A stretch of 64,000 nt of DNA, taken from NCBI GenBank assembly GCA_026710795.1, contig JAPOQK010000003.1:1-64000 (forward strand), in the 5' to 3' direction. The DNA is from Candidatus Poribacteria bacterium (GTDB lineage: Bacteria; Poribacteria; WGA-4E; WGA-3G). Positions within the stretch are counted from its first letter, which is position 1; every line of letters begins with the position of its first letter. Below are positions 45,797 through 54,416 of this stretch, piece by piece. The notes beneath the pieces are model-generated. The model saw only the letters and a list, made by a program, of their open reading frames with translations. It had not been told where the DNA came from and searched no databases. Made by a program: the position numbers and the translations under genes.

Positions 45797-46543
45797 GTGC
45801 GGCTGGAAAAATATATCGCTACCTCAGGCATTGCCTCTCGTAGAGCAGTAAAACGTGCTATTCGTGAAGGATTTGTGACCGTTAACGGAAATGTAATACA
45901 CATCCCCGGTCATCCGATCGACATAGAAACAGACGATATTGAATATGATGGGAAAGTGGTTAAGCCACTAACCGAACGTATCTATATCATGTTAAATAAA
46001 CCGACAGGTTATTTAACAACTCGACATGATGAACGGGGACGTCCGACTGTTATGGACCTGTTGGCAGACCTCCCGAAATCTATTTATCCTGTTGGACGTT
46101 TGGATTTGAACTCTGAAGGACTTCTTTTATTCACTAACGATGGTAGTTTTGCATATCGGATGATGCATCCCAGTCATGAAATTGAAAAGACATATCTGGC
46201 GTGGGTAAATGGTGTTCTGAGTAGACGGGCACTTAAACGACTGCGAAGTGGTGTCAATATCTCTGGTGGTATAACTTCTCCTGCCAAAATCAAACAACTA
46301 AATGTTAAAACTGCACATATACCTAATACTAAAAAGAAAAAAGTTAGATACGGAGAAGTGGCAAAATATCAGGTAATAATCCACGAAGGAAAAAAACGAC
46401 AGGTCCGTTTAATGTTTAAGGCGGTAGGACATAACGTCATCCGTTTGAAGCGGACACGCATTGGTAGGTTAGGGTTAGGCAATCTCCCGCAGGGGAAGTA
46501 TAGATTACTGACCCCCGCGGAAGTTGCTGAATTACAAGATTAA
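45797..46543 (+). CDS. 23S rRNA pseudouridine synthase, RsuA/RluB/E/F family
   Basis: The N-terminal S4 domain (RLEKYIATSGIASRRAVKRAIREGFVTVNG) recognises RNA. The catalytic domain has YIMLNKPTGYLTT and the Asp-containing YPVGRLDLNSEGLLLFTNDG. EGKKRQVRLMFKAVGHNVIRLKR closes the family pattern. Start is GTG 45797 with AGGTGG upstream. I name it RluB-like by size (248 residues); RsuA or RluE is possible. The stop overlaps the convergent thioredoxin-TPR gene by four bases. Confidence 0.9.
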   Translation: MRLEKYIATSGIASRRAVKRAIREGFVTVNGNVIHIPGHPIDIETDDIEYDGKVVKPLTERIYIMLNKPTGYLTTRHDERGRPTVMDLLADLPKSIYPVGRLDLNSEGLLLFTNDGSFAYRMMHPSHEIEKTYLAWVNGVLSRRALKRLRSGVNISGGITSPAKIKQLNVKTAHIPNTKKKKVRYGEVAKYQVIIHEGKKRQVRLMFKAVGHNVIRLKRTRIGRLGLGNLPQGKYRLLTPAEVAELQD

Positions 46544-47667
46544 TTGTCAGATGTCTCTCCGGCTTCTGCAGCCAATCCTTTGACACGTTCCAATTGTCTC
46601 GTAGCAGACTGTATTATCCGATCATCAGAACTATGGCTTATCAACTTCTCAAACAACGCAATAGACTTATCATACTGTTTGTTGAGTGAATATGTGATCC
46701 CAAGATAATATTGGGCAGTTTCATAGTTTGTGCTTTTCGGATATTTATCAATGATTGTTTGGAAATACATTATTGCATTTTCTGCTAACTCAGACACGTC
46801 AGTGCCTTCTTTTCCAGCTTCTACCTGAAGTTTCATTGCATAAGCGAGACCAATTTGGATATGCAAGTTAGGCAGCAGGCCCGAACTGTTTTTTGGATCT
46901 TTTTCAATAACCTTTTTGCTGTACGGAAGTGCTGCTTCTATTTGCCTTTTTTGCAGGTAGGTAACAGCAATCTGATTATTCAACTTAACATCGTCAGGCA
47001 TCTTCTCGCTTATCTGAAGTGCTTCATCAATTTGATCCTTACCAAGATAATAGAAACCAAATTCTCTATTCAACTCAACATCATCAGGCATCTTCTTACT
47101 AATTGGAAGAGCTTTTTCAACTTGTTGACGTTGTAAGAAGAGGATGGCAATCTCACGGTTCAGTTTGACATCATCAGGTTTCTCTTTATATTCCGCCAAT
47201 TTCTCTTGGAATTCCGACTCTGTTTTCAGTACATTTTCCATTACAGGCAAAAAATCATTAGGAGGCATATAACCTGAGTGGTTTTTTATAACACCCCCAT
47301 CCGGACTAATAAAAAGAATTGCTGGAAATCCTCTAATTCCGTATTTTTGCTGTGCTTCCAAATTTTCAGGACGTTCTTTATCTTCCGGGTTAACTTTAAC
47401 AGGAATGAAGTTCTCAGCGATGGCGATAATGCGTGCATCGGTGAATGTGTCGGCATCCAGCCGTTTACACCATCCTCACCATTCTGTATAGAAATCCATC
47501 ATCATCGGTTTACCGGTTTCAACGGATTGTGAAGTAGCTTCCGCAATAGACATTCCCCATTGAACTTCTTCTCCTTCTGCCAACACAGGTATTGATACCG
47601 TGAGCAGTAACAGGACACAGAGTCCTGTAAGATAGGGTGAGTGTCTGTGAAAAACAGAATTAATCAT
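46540..47667 (-). CDS. Candidate selenoprotein: exported thioredoxin-fold/TPR protein with in-frame UGA at the first active-site Cys
   Basis: A conventional reading stops at UGA, 47476-47478. Reading through gives one frame of 375 residues with no other stop. Signal peptide (about 1-30), thioredoxin-like domain (about 34-135) with MMDFYTEW-U64-GWCK, and the cis-Pro block GFPAILFISPDGG. Residues about 150-370 are TPR-like repeats (PDDVKLNREIAILFLQRQQVEKAL and near copies). The UGA falls exactly on the first Cys of CGWC. A hairpin with a GG-containing loop starts six bases after it. TGA is the normal stop elsewhere, and the downstream half is intact, so selenocysteine is more likely than decay; a recent TGC/TGT to TGA mutation or a sequencing error is the alternative. 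TAAGGAGAG precedes the ATG. Confidence 0.8.
47447..47470 (-). other. Bacterial SECIS-like hairpin after the UGA
   Basis: On the minus strand, counting from the first base after UGA, GTGT (6-9) pairs with ACAC (26-29). CGGC (13-16) pairs with GCCG (22-25), the loop is TGGAT (17-21), and a three-base AAA bulge lies between the stems. The apical loop has G at its second position, 18 bases from the UGA. These match the published bacterial SECIS consensus (loop 16-37 bases away, G among the first two loop bases, short upper stem) as I recall it. Covariation is untested. Confidence 0.65.
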
Positions 47668-47773
47668 TAATTCTCTCCTTAAAATTTAACTTGAGTGATA
47701 GTATGAGGATGAGTCTAACCTGTAATCTTATGTGAAATATCCACATTTCCATCTACCACACTTAGTTGGTAGA

Positions 47774-47803
47774 ATTGTATCATATTTAACAATGCATGTC
47801 CAA
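47774..47803 (-). promoter_or_regulatory. Predicted promoter of the candidate selenoprotein gene
   Basis: On the minus strand TTGGAC (47798-47803) and TACAAT (47774-47779) are separated by 18 bases, with TGA before the -10 (extended form). It lies about 107 bases upstream of the ATG. The divergent murJ promoter is 60 bases away. Confidence 0.5.
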
Positions 47804-47862
47804 CTTAAGTTTACAACGGTGTAAAGTTGACAACGAAATAACACTGATAACTTATACCCACC

Positions 47863-47891
47863 TTGACATTTTTCTCAAGCAGACGTATAAT
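47863..47891 (+). promoter_or_regulatory. Consensus promoter of murJ
   Basis: TTGACA (47863-47868), 17 bases, TATAAT (47886-47891): an exact match to the sigma-70 consensus, 58 bases before the ATG. Confidence 0.8.
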
Positions 47892-47949
47892 AAACCTATA
47901 TGCACAGGGCAACTATATTGGATGAAAAAAACACCACCCCAACCATTCC

Positions 47950-49308
47950 ATGCCGAATAATGATACTCATCCCCAAAGTTCTCTCCTCAAAAATATCCTA
48001 CTTATTACGCCACTTAGTCTTATAGGACGAGGTGGAACATTACTCATCTACATCGCCCTCGCCAATTGGTTCGGTGATACTGCGGAGATGGATTTCATCT
48101 ACTATTATTGGGGTATCGCTGAATTCCTGATTGCGTTGCTTAGTGGAGCGACTGCATATTCTGTCCTTGTCCCATTGTTAGCTGAAGCAAGACAGAAAGG
48201 TGAAACCGATGCACAACGTTGTGTCCAATCCATCTTTACTCGTTACATCATGCTTATGCCGTTACTCAGTTGCATTTTAGGGACAGTTTCATGGGGAATC
48301 TCACAACTCTTTTTCCCAAATGTCGGACTCACGGCATCAACCACAATCGCTATTATCTGCGGATTTCTCTGTTTAACAATCATTTCATCTGTCCGTTGGA
48401 TTTTGAAGGCTATTTTAGACACATACCAAGCGTTTTACATACCGGTTATTGTGCATGCACTCCGCGCAGTTATTGTTATCGTTGCTATCTTCTTATGCAA
48501 ACCTTATGTGAGTTGGTTTAGTATCCCAATCGCACTCATCCTCGGTGAACTTTTTCAAGTAGTTATTCTATTTCAACGCTGCGGTGCTACCCTTAACATA
48601 CCAATACGCAGTCTATTCACAGGAACACGAAACCGAACAGAGACATCAGAAGTTCCATATACCAAACAATTCTTGCGACAATGTTTAGTAATGGTAGGTG
48701 CAGCTATTTCAGATGGAATGAATCCTGTTGTTGACAGAGGGATGGGAAGTGCACTCGGTCCAAGTTCGGTCTCAAAACTGGATTATTCGTTCCGTTTGTG
48801 CGCAATACCAGAAACACTCACAGGTGTGACACTTCCAGTGCTACTTTCACATTGGGCAAAGATATCGTCGTCCGAAAACATTCAGAAGTTGCAGCAAAGT
48901 GTGTGGAGAGGCGTTTTAGCAGTAATCATTCTGATGGTGCCGTTCCTTCTGGGATTTTATCTCTTTCGGTCTAACATTGTCGCAATCTTATTTGGACATG
49001 GACAAATGTCAGCGGCGGGACAACAGCATATTGCTTCCCTGTTAGGCATTTATCTAATCGGCATGCTTCCGCGGCTAATCAGCAGATTACTTATCCGCGC
49101 GCATCTTGCCCGACAAAATCACTTCACAGTTCTCACCACAACATTAATCAGACTTATATTGAATCCTGTCCTGAATTGGATTTTCATGCGGTATTGGGGA
49201 TTAGAAGGGATTGCTTGGTCAACTGCACTACTTTCCTATCCAATCTGTGCGTTTATTGCGATTGAATTTTGGCGCAAATGTCAAACATCGGAAAAACGGT
49301 CTGGGTGA
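47950..49308 (+). CDS. Lipid II flippase MurJ/MviN-type membrane protein
   Basis: Flips lipid-linked peptidoglycan precursor, or a related glycolipid, across the inner membrane. About 14 hydrophobic segments over 452 residues. Family blocks: GDTAEMDFIYYYWGIAEFLIALLSG near the start (matching the T/E-DAFxxA helix of MurJ), and VDRGMGSALGPSSVSKLDYSFRL in the second half with the charged pair of the central cavity. It is slightly short for MurJ (about 500), so a general polysaccharide flippase is possible. ATG 47950 sits downstream of a perfect promoter; the ribosome site is weak. The 3' end overlaps the convergent GDPD gene by 28 bases. Confidence 0.85.
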   Translation: MPNNDTHPQSSLLKNILLITPLSLIGRGGTLLIYIALANWFGDTAEMDFIYYYWGIAEFLIALLSGATAYSVLVPLLAEARQKGETDAQRCVQSIFTRYIMLMPLLSCILGTVSWGISQLFFPNVGLTASTTIAIICGFLCLTIISSVRWILKAILDTYQAFYIPVIVHALRAVIVIVAIFLCKPYVSWFSIPIALILGELFQVVILFQRCGATLNIPIRSLFTGTRNRTETSEVPYTKQFLRQCLVMVGAAISDGMNPVVDRGMGSALGPSSVSKLDYSFRLCAIPETLTGVTLPVLLSHWAKISSSENIQKLQQSVWRGVLAVIILMVPFLLGFYLFRSNIVAILFGHGQMSAAGQQHIASLLGIYLIGMLPRLISRLLIRAHLARQNHFTVLTTTLIRLILNPVLNWIFMRYWGLEGIAWSTALLSYPICAFIAIEFWRKCQTSEKRSG

Positions 49309-49997
49309 TTAGACGTGATACCCCGCACGCCAAACGTAAGCATCTCTTCCATCCGATCAACATCATCTACTGTCCAACTCCATAATGTGATACCTCGTCG
49401 ATAGACTTCCTGAGCGAATTCTGCGGTTATCAGACGGTGATTGACGTTAAGCAGACTACTACCGAGTGAACTGATTTGTTGACAAAGTTGAATGGGATGT
49501 GTGTTGCCATTGTTACTACCGATAAGCCATCCTGTTGGAATACGTGGTTCCAACTGACGAACGGTTTGTAAAACGGAGATATGGAAGGAGATAATAACAA
49601 CCTGTTCAAGCACATTCATGCCGCATATTTTTTCCACAACTGCTTCGGCAATCAAAGGATCCTTTATTTCTAAAACAGTCATAGCCTTGCCTGCGATACA
49701 TTCAAATGCTTCAGCAAGTGTTGGCACGGGTTCACCTGTGAACTGTGCATTGAACCATCTACCCGCATCCGCCTGTTTGATAGTCTCTAAGGTTGTTTGG
49801 TTGACTGGACCACGCAAATTTGTGGTGCGATCTAAGGAAGGGTCGTGTATCACAACAACCTCACCGTCAGCAGTACCGTGCACGTCAAGTTCAATCGCAT
49901 CCACACCGATTTCTATTGCTTTATTGAATGCAGCAAGTGTGTTTTCTGGAGCGATATTTGAAGCACCACGGTGTGCAATCCGAACCCACGAATTCAT
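49281..49997 (-). CDS. Glycerophosphodiester phosphodiesterase
   Basis: Hydrolyses glycerophosphodiesters to glycerol 3-phosphate plus alcohol. AHRGASNIAPENTLAAF and IELDVHGTADGEVVVIHDPSLDRTT contain the catalytic His pair (HRG, HDP) and the Glu/Asp metal ligands. WSWTVDDVDRMEEMLTFGVRGITSNHPDRF is the usual C-terminal block. Length 238, no signal peptide, so cytoplasmic, UgpQ-like. It begins six bases after the NtrC-type regulator stop, so it is co-transcribed. The end overlaps murJ by 28 bases. Confidence 0.94.
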   Translation of the reverse strand: MNSWVRIAHRGASNIAPENTLAAFNKAIEIGVDAIELDVHGTADGEVVVIHDPSLDRTTNLRGPVNQTTLETIKQADAGRWFNAQFTGEPVPTLAEAFECIAGKAMTVLEIKDPLIAEAVVEKICGMNVLEQVVIISFHISVLQTVRQLEPRIPTGWLIGSNNGNTHPIQLCQQISSLGSSLLNVNHRLITAEFAQEVYRRGITLWSWTVDDVDRMEEMLTFGVRGITSNHPDRFSDV

Positions 49998-50003
49998 ATT
50001 ACC

Positions 50004-51440
50004 CTATTCCTCATTATTTCCAATTTTGTGTTGTTTTATCTTTTTGATGAGTGTGGTTCGACTAATACCGAGTAACTCGGCTGCTCTGCTCTGATTATCC
50101 GAACATTCCTCTAAGGCAAGTTCAATAACAGTCTGATCCAACAAGGCGAGAACATCATCATACAATTGATTGTTACCTTCAGCGATACTCTTTTTCGTAA
50201 TATCATGTAATACTGATTTTAGGGAAGTTTCCATGTTTGATACGCCTGTTATGACTGCGCTTGATGGTGAATGGATTTCATCGGGCAAGTCGTCAGGTAA
50301 GATTACATCTGAACGTGAAAGTGCAACTGCACTTCTGATGCAGTTCTCTAACTCACGAACATTACCTGGCCAAGAATAATTTTGGAGTAGTTCCATGCCC
50401 TCTTCAGAAATGCCGCGTATCGGTTTTCCAAGTTCATCTTGTACGAGTTGAAGGAAATGAGTGATTAGTAACGGTATATCCTCTTTCCGTTCTCGCAACG
50501 GTGGGAGATGTAATGCGATACGTTTGAAGCGGTAATACAGATCAGCACGGAACAGCCCAAGGTTGACCATTTGTCCCAGTTCCTGATTGGTAGCAGCTAT
50601 GACACGCACATCCACCTTAAGGGTTCGTGTACTACCTAACCTCTCAATCTCTTGGGTTTGCAGCGCGCGGAGTAACTTCACCTGCAATGCCGCAGTCATA
50701 TTCGCTATCTCATCGAGGAAAAGTGTGCCACCATTTGCTAACTCAAAACGTCCAGGTTTTCCTTCTTTTTTAGCACCGGTGAATGCACCCGATTCATATC
50801 CGAACAACTCACTTTCTAAAAGTTCGTCTGGAAGCGCGCCACAGTCAACTGGAATGAACGGCATGTCTTTACGTTCACTCCCTGCGTGAATCGCACGCGC
50901 AACAAGGTCTTTTCCGGACCCCGTTTCTCCTTCTATTAGCACTGTGGTCGTATTGCTTGCCAACACCCCGATGAGTTTATAGATCTCACGCATCTGCTCA
51001 CTTTTTCCAACAAGTCGATGCCCGCGTTGTTCAGTTGGAGAATCGGGTTGTGTTTCTATTGGCAAAGTACTGCGAACGGACTGTGTGCGGAACGCTCGTT
51101 CAAGTACACTTTTGACGACTTCCAAATCAATCGGTTTTGGTACGAAATCAAACGCCTGTAGACGCATCGCCTCTATTGTCGTCTCAACATCGTCGTAAGC
51201 AGTTATGATAACCACAATGACAGACGGATGTTGGATTTTAATCTTCTCTAACGCTTCCAAGCCGCTCATTCCGGGGAGTCCAACATCAAGCAAAACGACA
51301 TCTGGATTGTCAGAAGCAATGTGACGCAGACCTTCCTCGGCATTATTTGCTATACTGGGAGAGTATCCCTCACTCTCAAGGAACTGCTGAAATGCCCAAC
51401 AGATTTTCTCGTCGTCGTCAACTACCAACACGTTTTTCAT
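50004..51440 (-). CDS. NtrC-family sigma-54-dependent response regulator
   Basis: Receiver domain at 1-120 with phospho-acceptor Asp in PDVVLLDVGLPGMSG and the DDD/T/K pocket (VVDDDE, ITAYDD, VPKPID). The AAA+ domain (about 155-390) has Walker A GETGSGKD, Walker B GGTLFLDEI and GAFTGAKKEG, the sigma-54 contact loop. The C-terminal Fis-type helix-turn-helix is RAAELLGISRTTLIKKIKQHKI. All elements for activating sigma-54 promoters are present. The start at ATG 51440 (MKNVLVVDDDE) is chosen over the longer frame from 51476. No histidine kinase gene is adjacent. It lies between an oxidoreductase and a GDPD gene. Confidence 0.95.
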   Translation of the reverse strand: MKNVLVVDDDEKICWAFQQFLESEGYSPSIANNAEEGLRHIASDNPDVVLLDVGLPGMSGLEALEKIKIQHPSVIVVIITAYDDVETTIEAMRLQAFDFVPKPIDLEVVKSVLERAFRTQSVRSTLPIETQPDSPTEQRGHRLVGKSEQMREIYKLIGVLASNTTTVLIEGETGSGKDLVARAIHAGSERKDMPFIPVDCGALPDELLESELFGYESGAFTGAKKEGKPGRFELANGGTLFLDEIANMTAALQVKLLRALQTQEIERLGSTRTLKVDVRVIAATNQELGQMVNLGLFRADLYYRFKRIALHLPPLRERKEDIPLLITHFLQLVQDELGKPIRGISEEGMELLQNYSWPGNVRELENCIRSAVALSRSDVILPDDLPDEIHSPSSAVITGVSNMETSLKSVLHDITKKSIAEGNNQLYDDVLALLDQTVIELALEECSDNQSRAAELLGISRTTLIKKIKQHKIGNNEE

Positions 51441-51453
51441 GATAATTTGTCCA

Positions 51454-52737
51454 TTACTTCTCTTTCCTGGGACCACCCTCTATTGAAAGCAGAAAATTTT
51501 TCCCGTCGTCGCCGATCTCAGGTTTACTGACTTCTGTAGCTTGCTCCTCAAGTTTTTTCTTGAGCACTGGGTAAGAATCTACTATTGGAGTCTCGCTCAG
51601 AGATGTTAAGGCAGGCTTACGTTTTTCTGCATTTATGATCGCATTCTTCAGTCTTTCATCTTTTCGTGTTGAGTGCACTGCATCACGTGCCTTGAAGTCT
51701 GGTAGCACCTTGTCAGCAAATAAATGTAAGGATTCACAAATATCTTCATGCCGATTTTCACCTGCCTGCTGTATGAAAACGACCTGATCTACACCTGCGT
51801 TTTCCATTATTTCTAAATGTTCGCGCACCTGTTCGGGAGTGCCGATCCCCGCACGTGCTTCAGTTGGGTCCTGTTTTGACTGTTTATACAGTTTCCAAAT
51901 ATCTGTTTCACCCGGTATCTGTGAACCGTTGTAATAATAGTGTGCAAGGGCAAATCGGAAGAAGCGAAATCCATCTAAACCGCGAGCGAGTGCGGTCTTC
52001 TCGTTTTCATGGCAAGAAAAACCAGAAACCATCGCGATATTTGGGTTAACGCTTTGTGTGAGTGGTGTGCATTCCTTCTCAAAGATTTCGTAATATTCCT
52101 CTACCCAAAATTTAGCATCAGATGCATCAATAAATGCGAAGGTTAATGCCCCTAAACCGTATTTGGCAGCAAATCGGATACTGTCTCGACTGGAACAAGC
52201 CACCCATGGCGGTGGGTGTGGTGTTTGCAAGGGTTTTGGGACGACGTTACGCACCGGCATTGAGAAGTGTTTCCCATCATAACCCGAATAAGGAGATTGG
52301 ACCATCATCTTAGCAGTTTCTCGCGTACATTCTTCCCACATCTCACGTTTACATTTTGGGTCTACGTTAAATCCACCCAGCTCCATGTGTGAAGCGGATT
52401 CACCTGTTCCCCATTCTACGCGTCCGTTTGACACAAGGTCAAGCGTAGAGATACGTTCTGCCACGCGGGCAGGATGGTTATATGCAGGCGGCATCAGGAC
52501 GATTCCATGCCCAAGCCGAATCTGTTTTGTCCGTTGACTACATGCAGCGAGGAATACCTCTGGGGCAGATGAGTGTGAATACTCTTCAAGGAAATGGTGT
52601 TCTACCTCCCATATATAGTCGAATCCAAGTTTGTCAGCCAATTCTACCTGTTCTAAAGCATCTTGGAATAGTTTGTGTTCTGCCCCTTCTTTCCACGGGC
52701 GCGGGATTTGGTGTTCATAAAATAACCCGAATTTCAT
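51454..52737 (-). CDS. LLM-class (luciferase-like) flavin-dependent oxidoreductase
   Basis: TIM-barrel enzymes using reduced FMN. MKFGLFYEHQIPRPWKEG begins the fold; LAACSQRTKQIRLGHGIVLMPPAYNHPARVAERISTLDLVSNGRVEWGTGES is the conserved flavin-contact block. GIGTPEQVREHL closes the pattern. The C-terminal ~90 residues are an additional Lys/Glu-rich tail. ATG 52737 is preferred over the TTG at 52761 because it matches the family N-terminus. It begins 27 bases after the aldo/keto reductase gene and is followed 13 bases later by the regulator. Substrate unknown. Confidence 0.9.
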   Translation of the reverse strand: MKFGLFYEHQIPRPWKEGAEHKLFQDALEQVELADKLGFDYIWEVEHHFLEEYSHSSAPEVFLAACSQRTKQIRLGHGIVLMPPAYNHPARVAERISTLDLVSNGRVEWGTGESASHMELGGFNVDPKCKREMWEECTRETAKMMVQSPYSGYDGKHFSMPVRNVVPKPLQTPHPPPWVACSSRDSIRFAAKYGLGALTFAFIDASDAKFWVEEYYEIFEKECTPLTQSVNPNIAMVSGFSCHENEKTALARGLDGFRFFRFALAHYYYNGSQIPGETDIWKLYKQSKQDPTEARAGIGTPEQVREHLEIMENAGVDQVVFIQQAGENRHEDICESLHLFADKVLPDFKARDAVHSTRKDERLKNAIINAEKRKPALTSLSETPIVDSYPVLKKKLEEQATEVSKPEIGDDGKNFLLSIEGGPRKEK

Positions 52738-52764
52738 GCGATAATGTTTTTCCTTTCTCAAAGC

Positions 52765-53535
52765 CTACGTATTTTCAAGTGCCTGCATTTCCTTGTCTGT
52801 TAACTGCCATTCAAAGATGTCTAAATTCTCACGCAGATGCGGCTCCGAACCAGATTTAGGAATCGTTATTATATCTTTTTGTATAAGCCATCGTAATGCG
52901 ACTTGTGCTGCTGTCTTCCCGTGTCTGTCCCCTATTTCTGTTAATTCTCTGTCATCCGCAAGATTTCCCACAGCGAGGGGTCTGTGTGCAGTGATAGGAA
53001 TGTTACGTGTTTCACAATGAGCACGTAACTCCTCTTTTTGACTACGGACGTGGTACTCAACTTGATTTGTGCAAATCGGCAGGTCGGATATCTCACATGC
53101 ACGGTCGACTTGCGCGATACTGAAGTTGCTGATACCGATACTTTTCACCTTGCCAGCATCATATATTTCTTGAAAGGCAGCAAAAGTTTCTTCAAACGGC
53201 ACAGAATCGCTTGGCCAATGGATTAGTAGCAAGTCAACGTAGTCCATCTGTAAATCACTTATACACACATCAAATTGCGAAAGCACATCATCATGTTTCA
53301 GATGCGTATTCCATATCTTGGTTGTAATAAATAGTTCATCACGGTCAGTGCCAACATCACGCAATGCTTTGCCAACCGCTCGTTGATTTTCATACATCCA
53401 CGCAGTATCAATATGCGTATATCCCAATTCAATCGCTATTTTGATGACCCGTTCACACTCCTTGCCTTTGAGTCTCCAAGTTCCTAAACCCAACATCGGC
53501 ATTTCGTGTCCAGATGCAAGTTTGACGTTTTTCAT
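52765..53535 (-). CDS. Aldo/keto reductase
   Basis: A TIM-barrel NADPH-dependent carbonyl reductase, 256 residues. Catalytic tetrad: Asp in YTHIDTAWMYENQ, Tyr in the same block, Lys in LFITTKIWN, His in LLLIHWPSD. NADPH contact IPKSGSEPHLRENLDIFEW. Closest in pattern to the diketogluconate reductase group. First gene of the operon leading to the oxidoreductase, regulator and GDPD. It begins about 120 bases from copy B of the dispersed repeat. Confidence 0.95.
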   Translation of the reverse strand: MKNVKLASGHEMPMLGLGTWRLKGKECERVIKIAIELGYTHIDTAWMYENQRAVGKALRDVGTDRDELFITTKIWNTHLKHDDVLSQFDVCISDLQMDYVDLLLIHWPSDSVPFEETFAAFQEIYDAGKVKSIGISNFSIAQVDRACEISDLPICTNQVEYHVRSQKEELRAHCETRNIPITAHRPLAVGNLADDRELTEIGDRHGKTAAQVALRWLIQKDIITIPKSGSEPHLRENLDIFEWQLTDKEMQALENT

Positions 53536-53654
53536 AGGTAATAACCCTATACTCCTTTTTATTCCATGATAGTTATTTATGGAAAATAGTCAAGCGAAAT
53601 TAAGTATTGGGTGTGTAAATATATTGCCTGTGTTTTCCGCTCCCCCAGCACCTT

Positions 53655-53945
53655 ATAATTTTTTATAGGTCGGGTAGAGAGAAGCGAAACCTATATCTGT
53701 TAATTTACCGTTACATTGTTTATCAGTATGTGCAATAAATTGTGACGTTTTGCACGTCATATATGACGTAAAGAATTCAGTCAGGACAAGGAATGTGACG
53801 CGAATTTTACATTTTTTATTTTGCTCCTTTTTCGGTTTTGTACCGCTCAATCCTATCTTCACAATTAGTTCTACATGGCAATAATAGTTACAGATTATGT
53901 AGAAAGCGAAGCCAATAAAAAACTTTTGTGTCACAGAAACCACAT
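53655..53945 (-). repeat. Dispersed repeat copy B, with intact 96-codon frame
   Basis: Matches copy A (45-310) in inverted orientation. On the minus strand a 96-codon frame runs from GTG 53943 to 53653. It starts with a hydrophobic stretch (FFIGFAFYIICNYYC), then KIRVTFLVLTEFF and CNGKLTDIGFASLYPTYKKL. No ribosome site is evident. In copy A the last ~50 codons remain open with about eight amino-acid changes, which suggests some past coding. It could be a small protein or merely a mobile repeat. Confidence 0.7.
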
Positions 53946-54416
53946 ACTACAAACCGTGTTAATTTAAGGTTATTCCTCCTCTTTGTATATCTAACTTGTG
54001 TCGTTGATACACACTTGAATTATAAACAAATGTTAATTATATAGTATCTTTTTGTGTGTGTCAAATTAAAAAGTGAAATGTTTTATTGGAAATATATTGG
54101 TATTTTATAGGTATATTATATTGTGTTTGTCTGAACTAGGATTTACCAAATCAAGAATCAGCAATTTTTTCTTAAGTTGAGACCCGCTGAATGCCAACAG
54201 CGCATTCACAGCGTTGATTTATGTGTAGAACGTGCGAAACCGACCTACGATATAAACTCATAAGTAACACTCGTCTACAGAGAATTCTAAAAACTAAATT
54301 ACCCTGCCATTCCATAAATTTTACTTACTCAAAACCCTAACATTTGATAAAATAGTAGATAATACACAACTTTACAACCACCCAAGTTTATTCAGCACAA
54401 CACGGAAAGGAAAACA
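53946..54416. other. Intergenic region upstream of the sulfatase gene
   Basis: No gene seen. CTTAAGTTGAGACC at 54173-54186 matches the arm of the inverted repeat at 22218-22289 except at one base. It is followed by an imperfect hairpin around 54188-54214 (AATGC/GCATT). A short block AACTAAATTACCCT at 54294 also occurs near 350, next to copy A. The sulfatase promoter is not clear. Confidence 0.45.

Noticed and set aside
46540-47361. Treating the C-terminal TPR frame as a separate gene starting at 47361
   Set aside because: Its first codon is TTG (Leu) within the conserved thioredoxin fold and lacks a ribosome site; the frame is continuous with the signal-peptide part through the single UGA.
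46540-47667. Genome-wide UGA recoding to Trp or Gly
   Set aside because: Several intact genes here end in TGA at the expected family length (serS, the cytochrome-barrel gene, second exbD), so UGA is normally stop.
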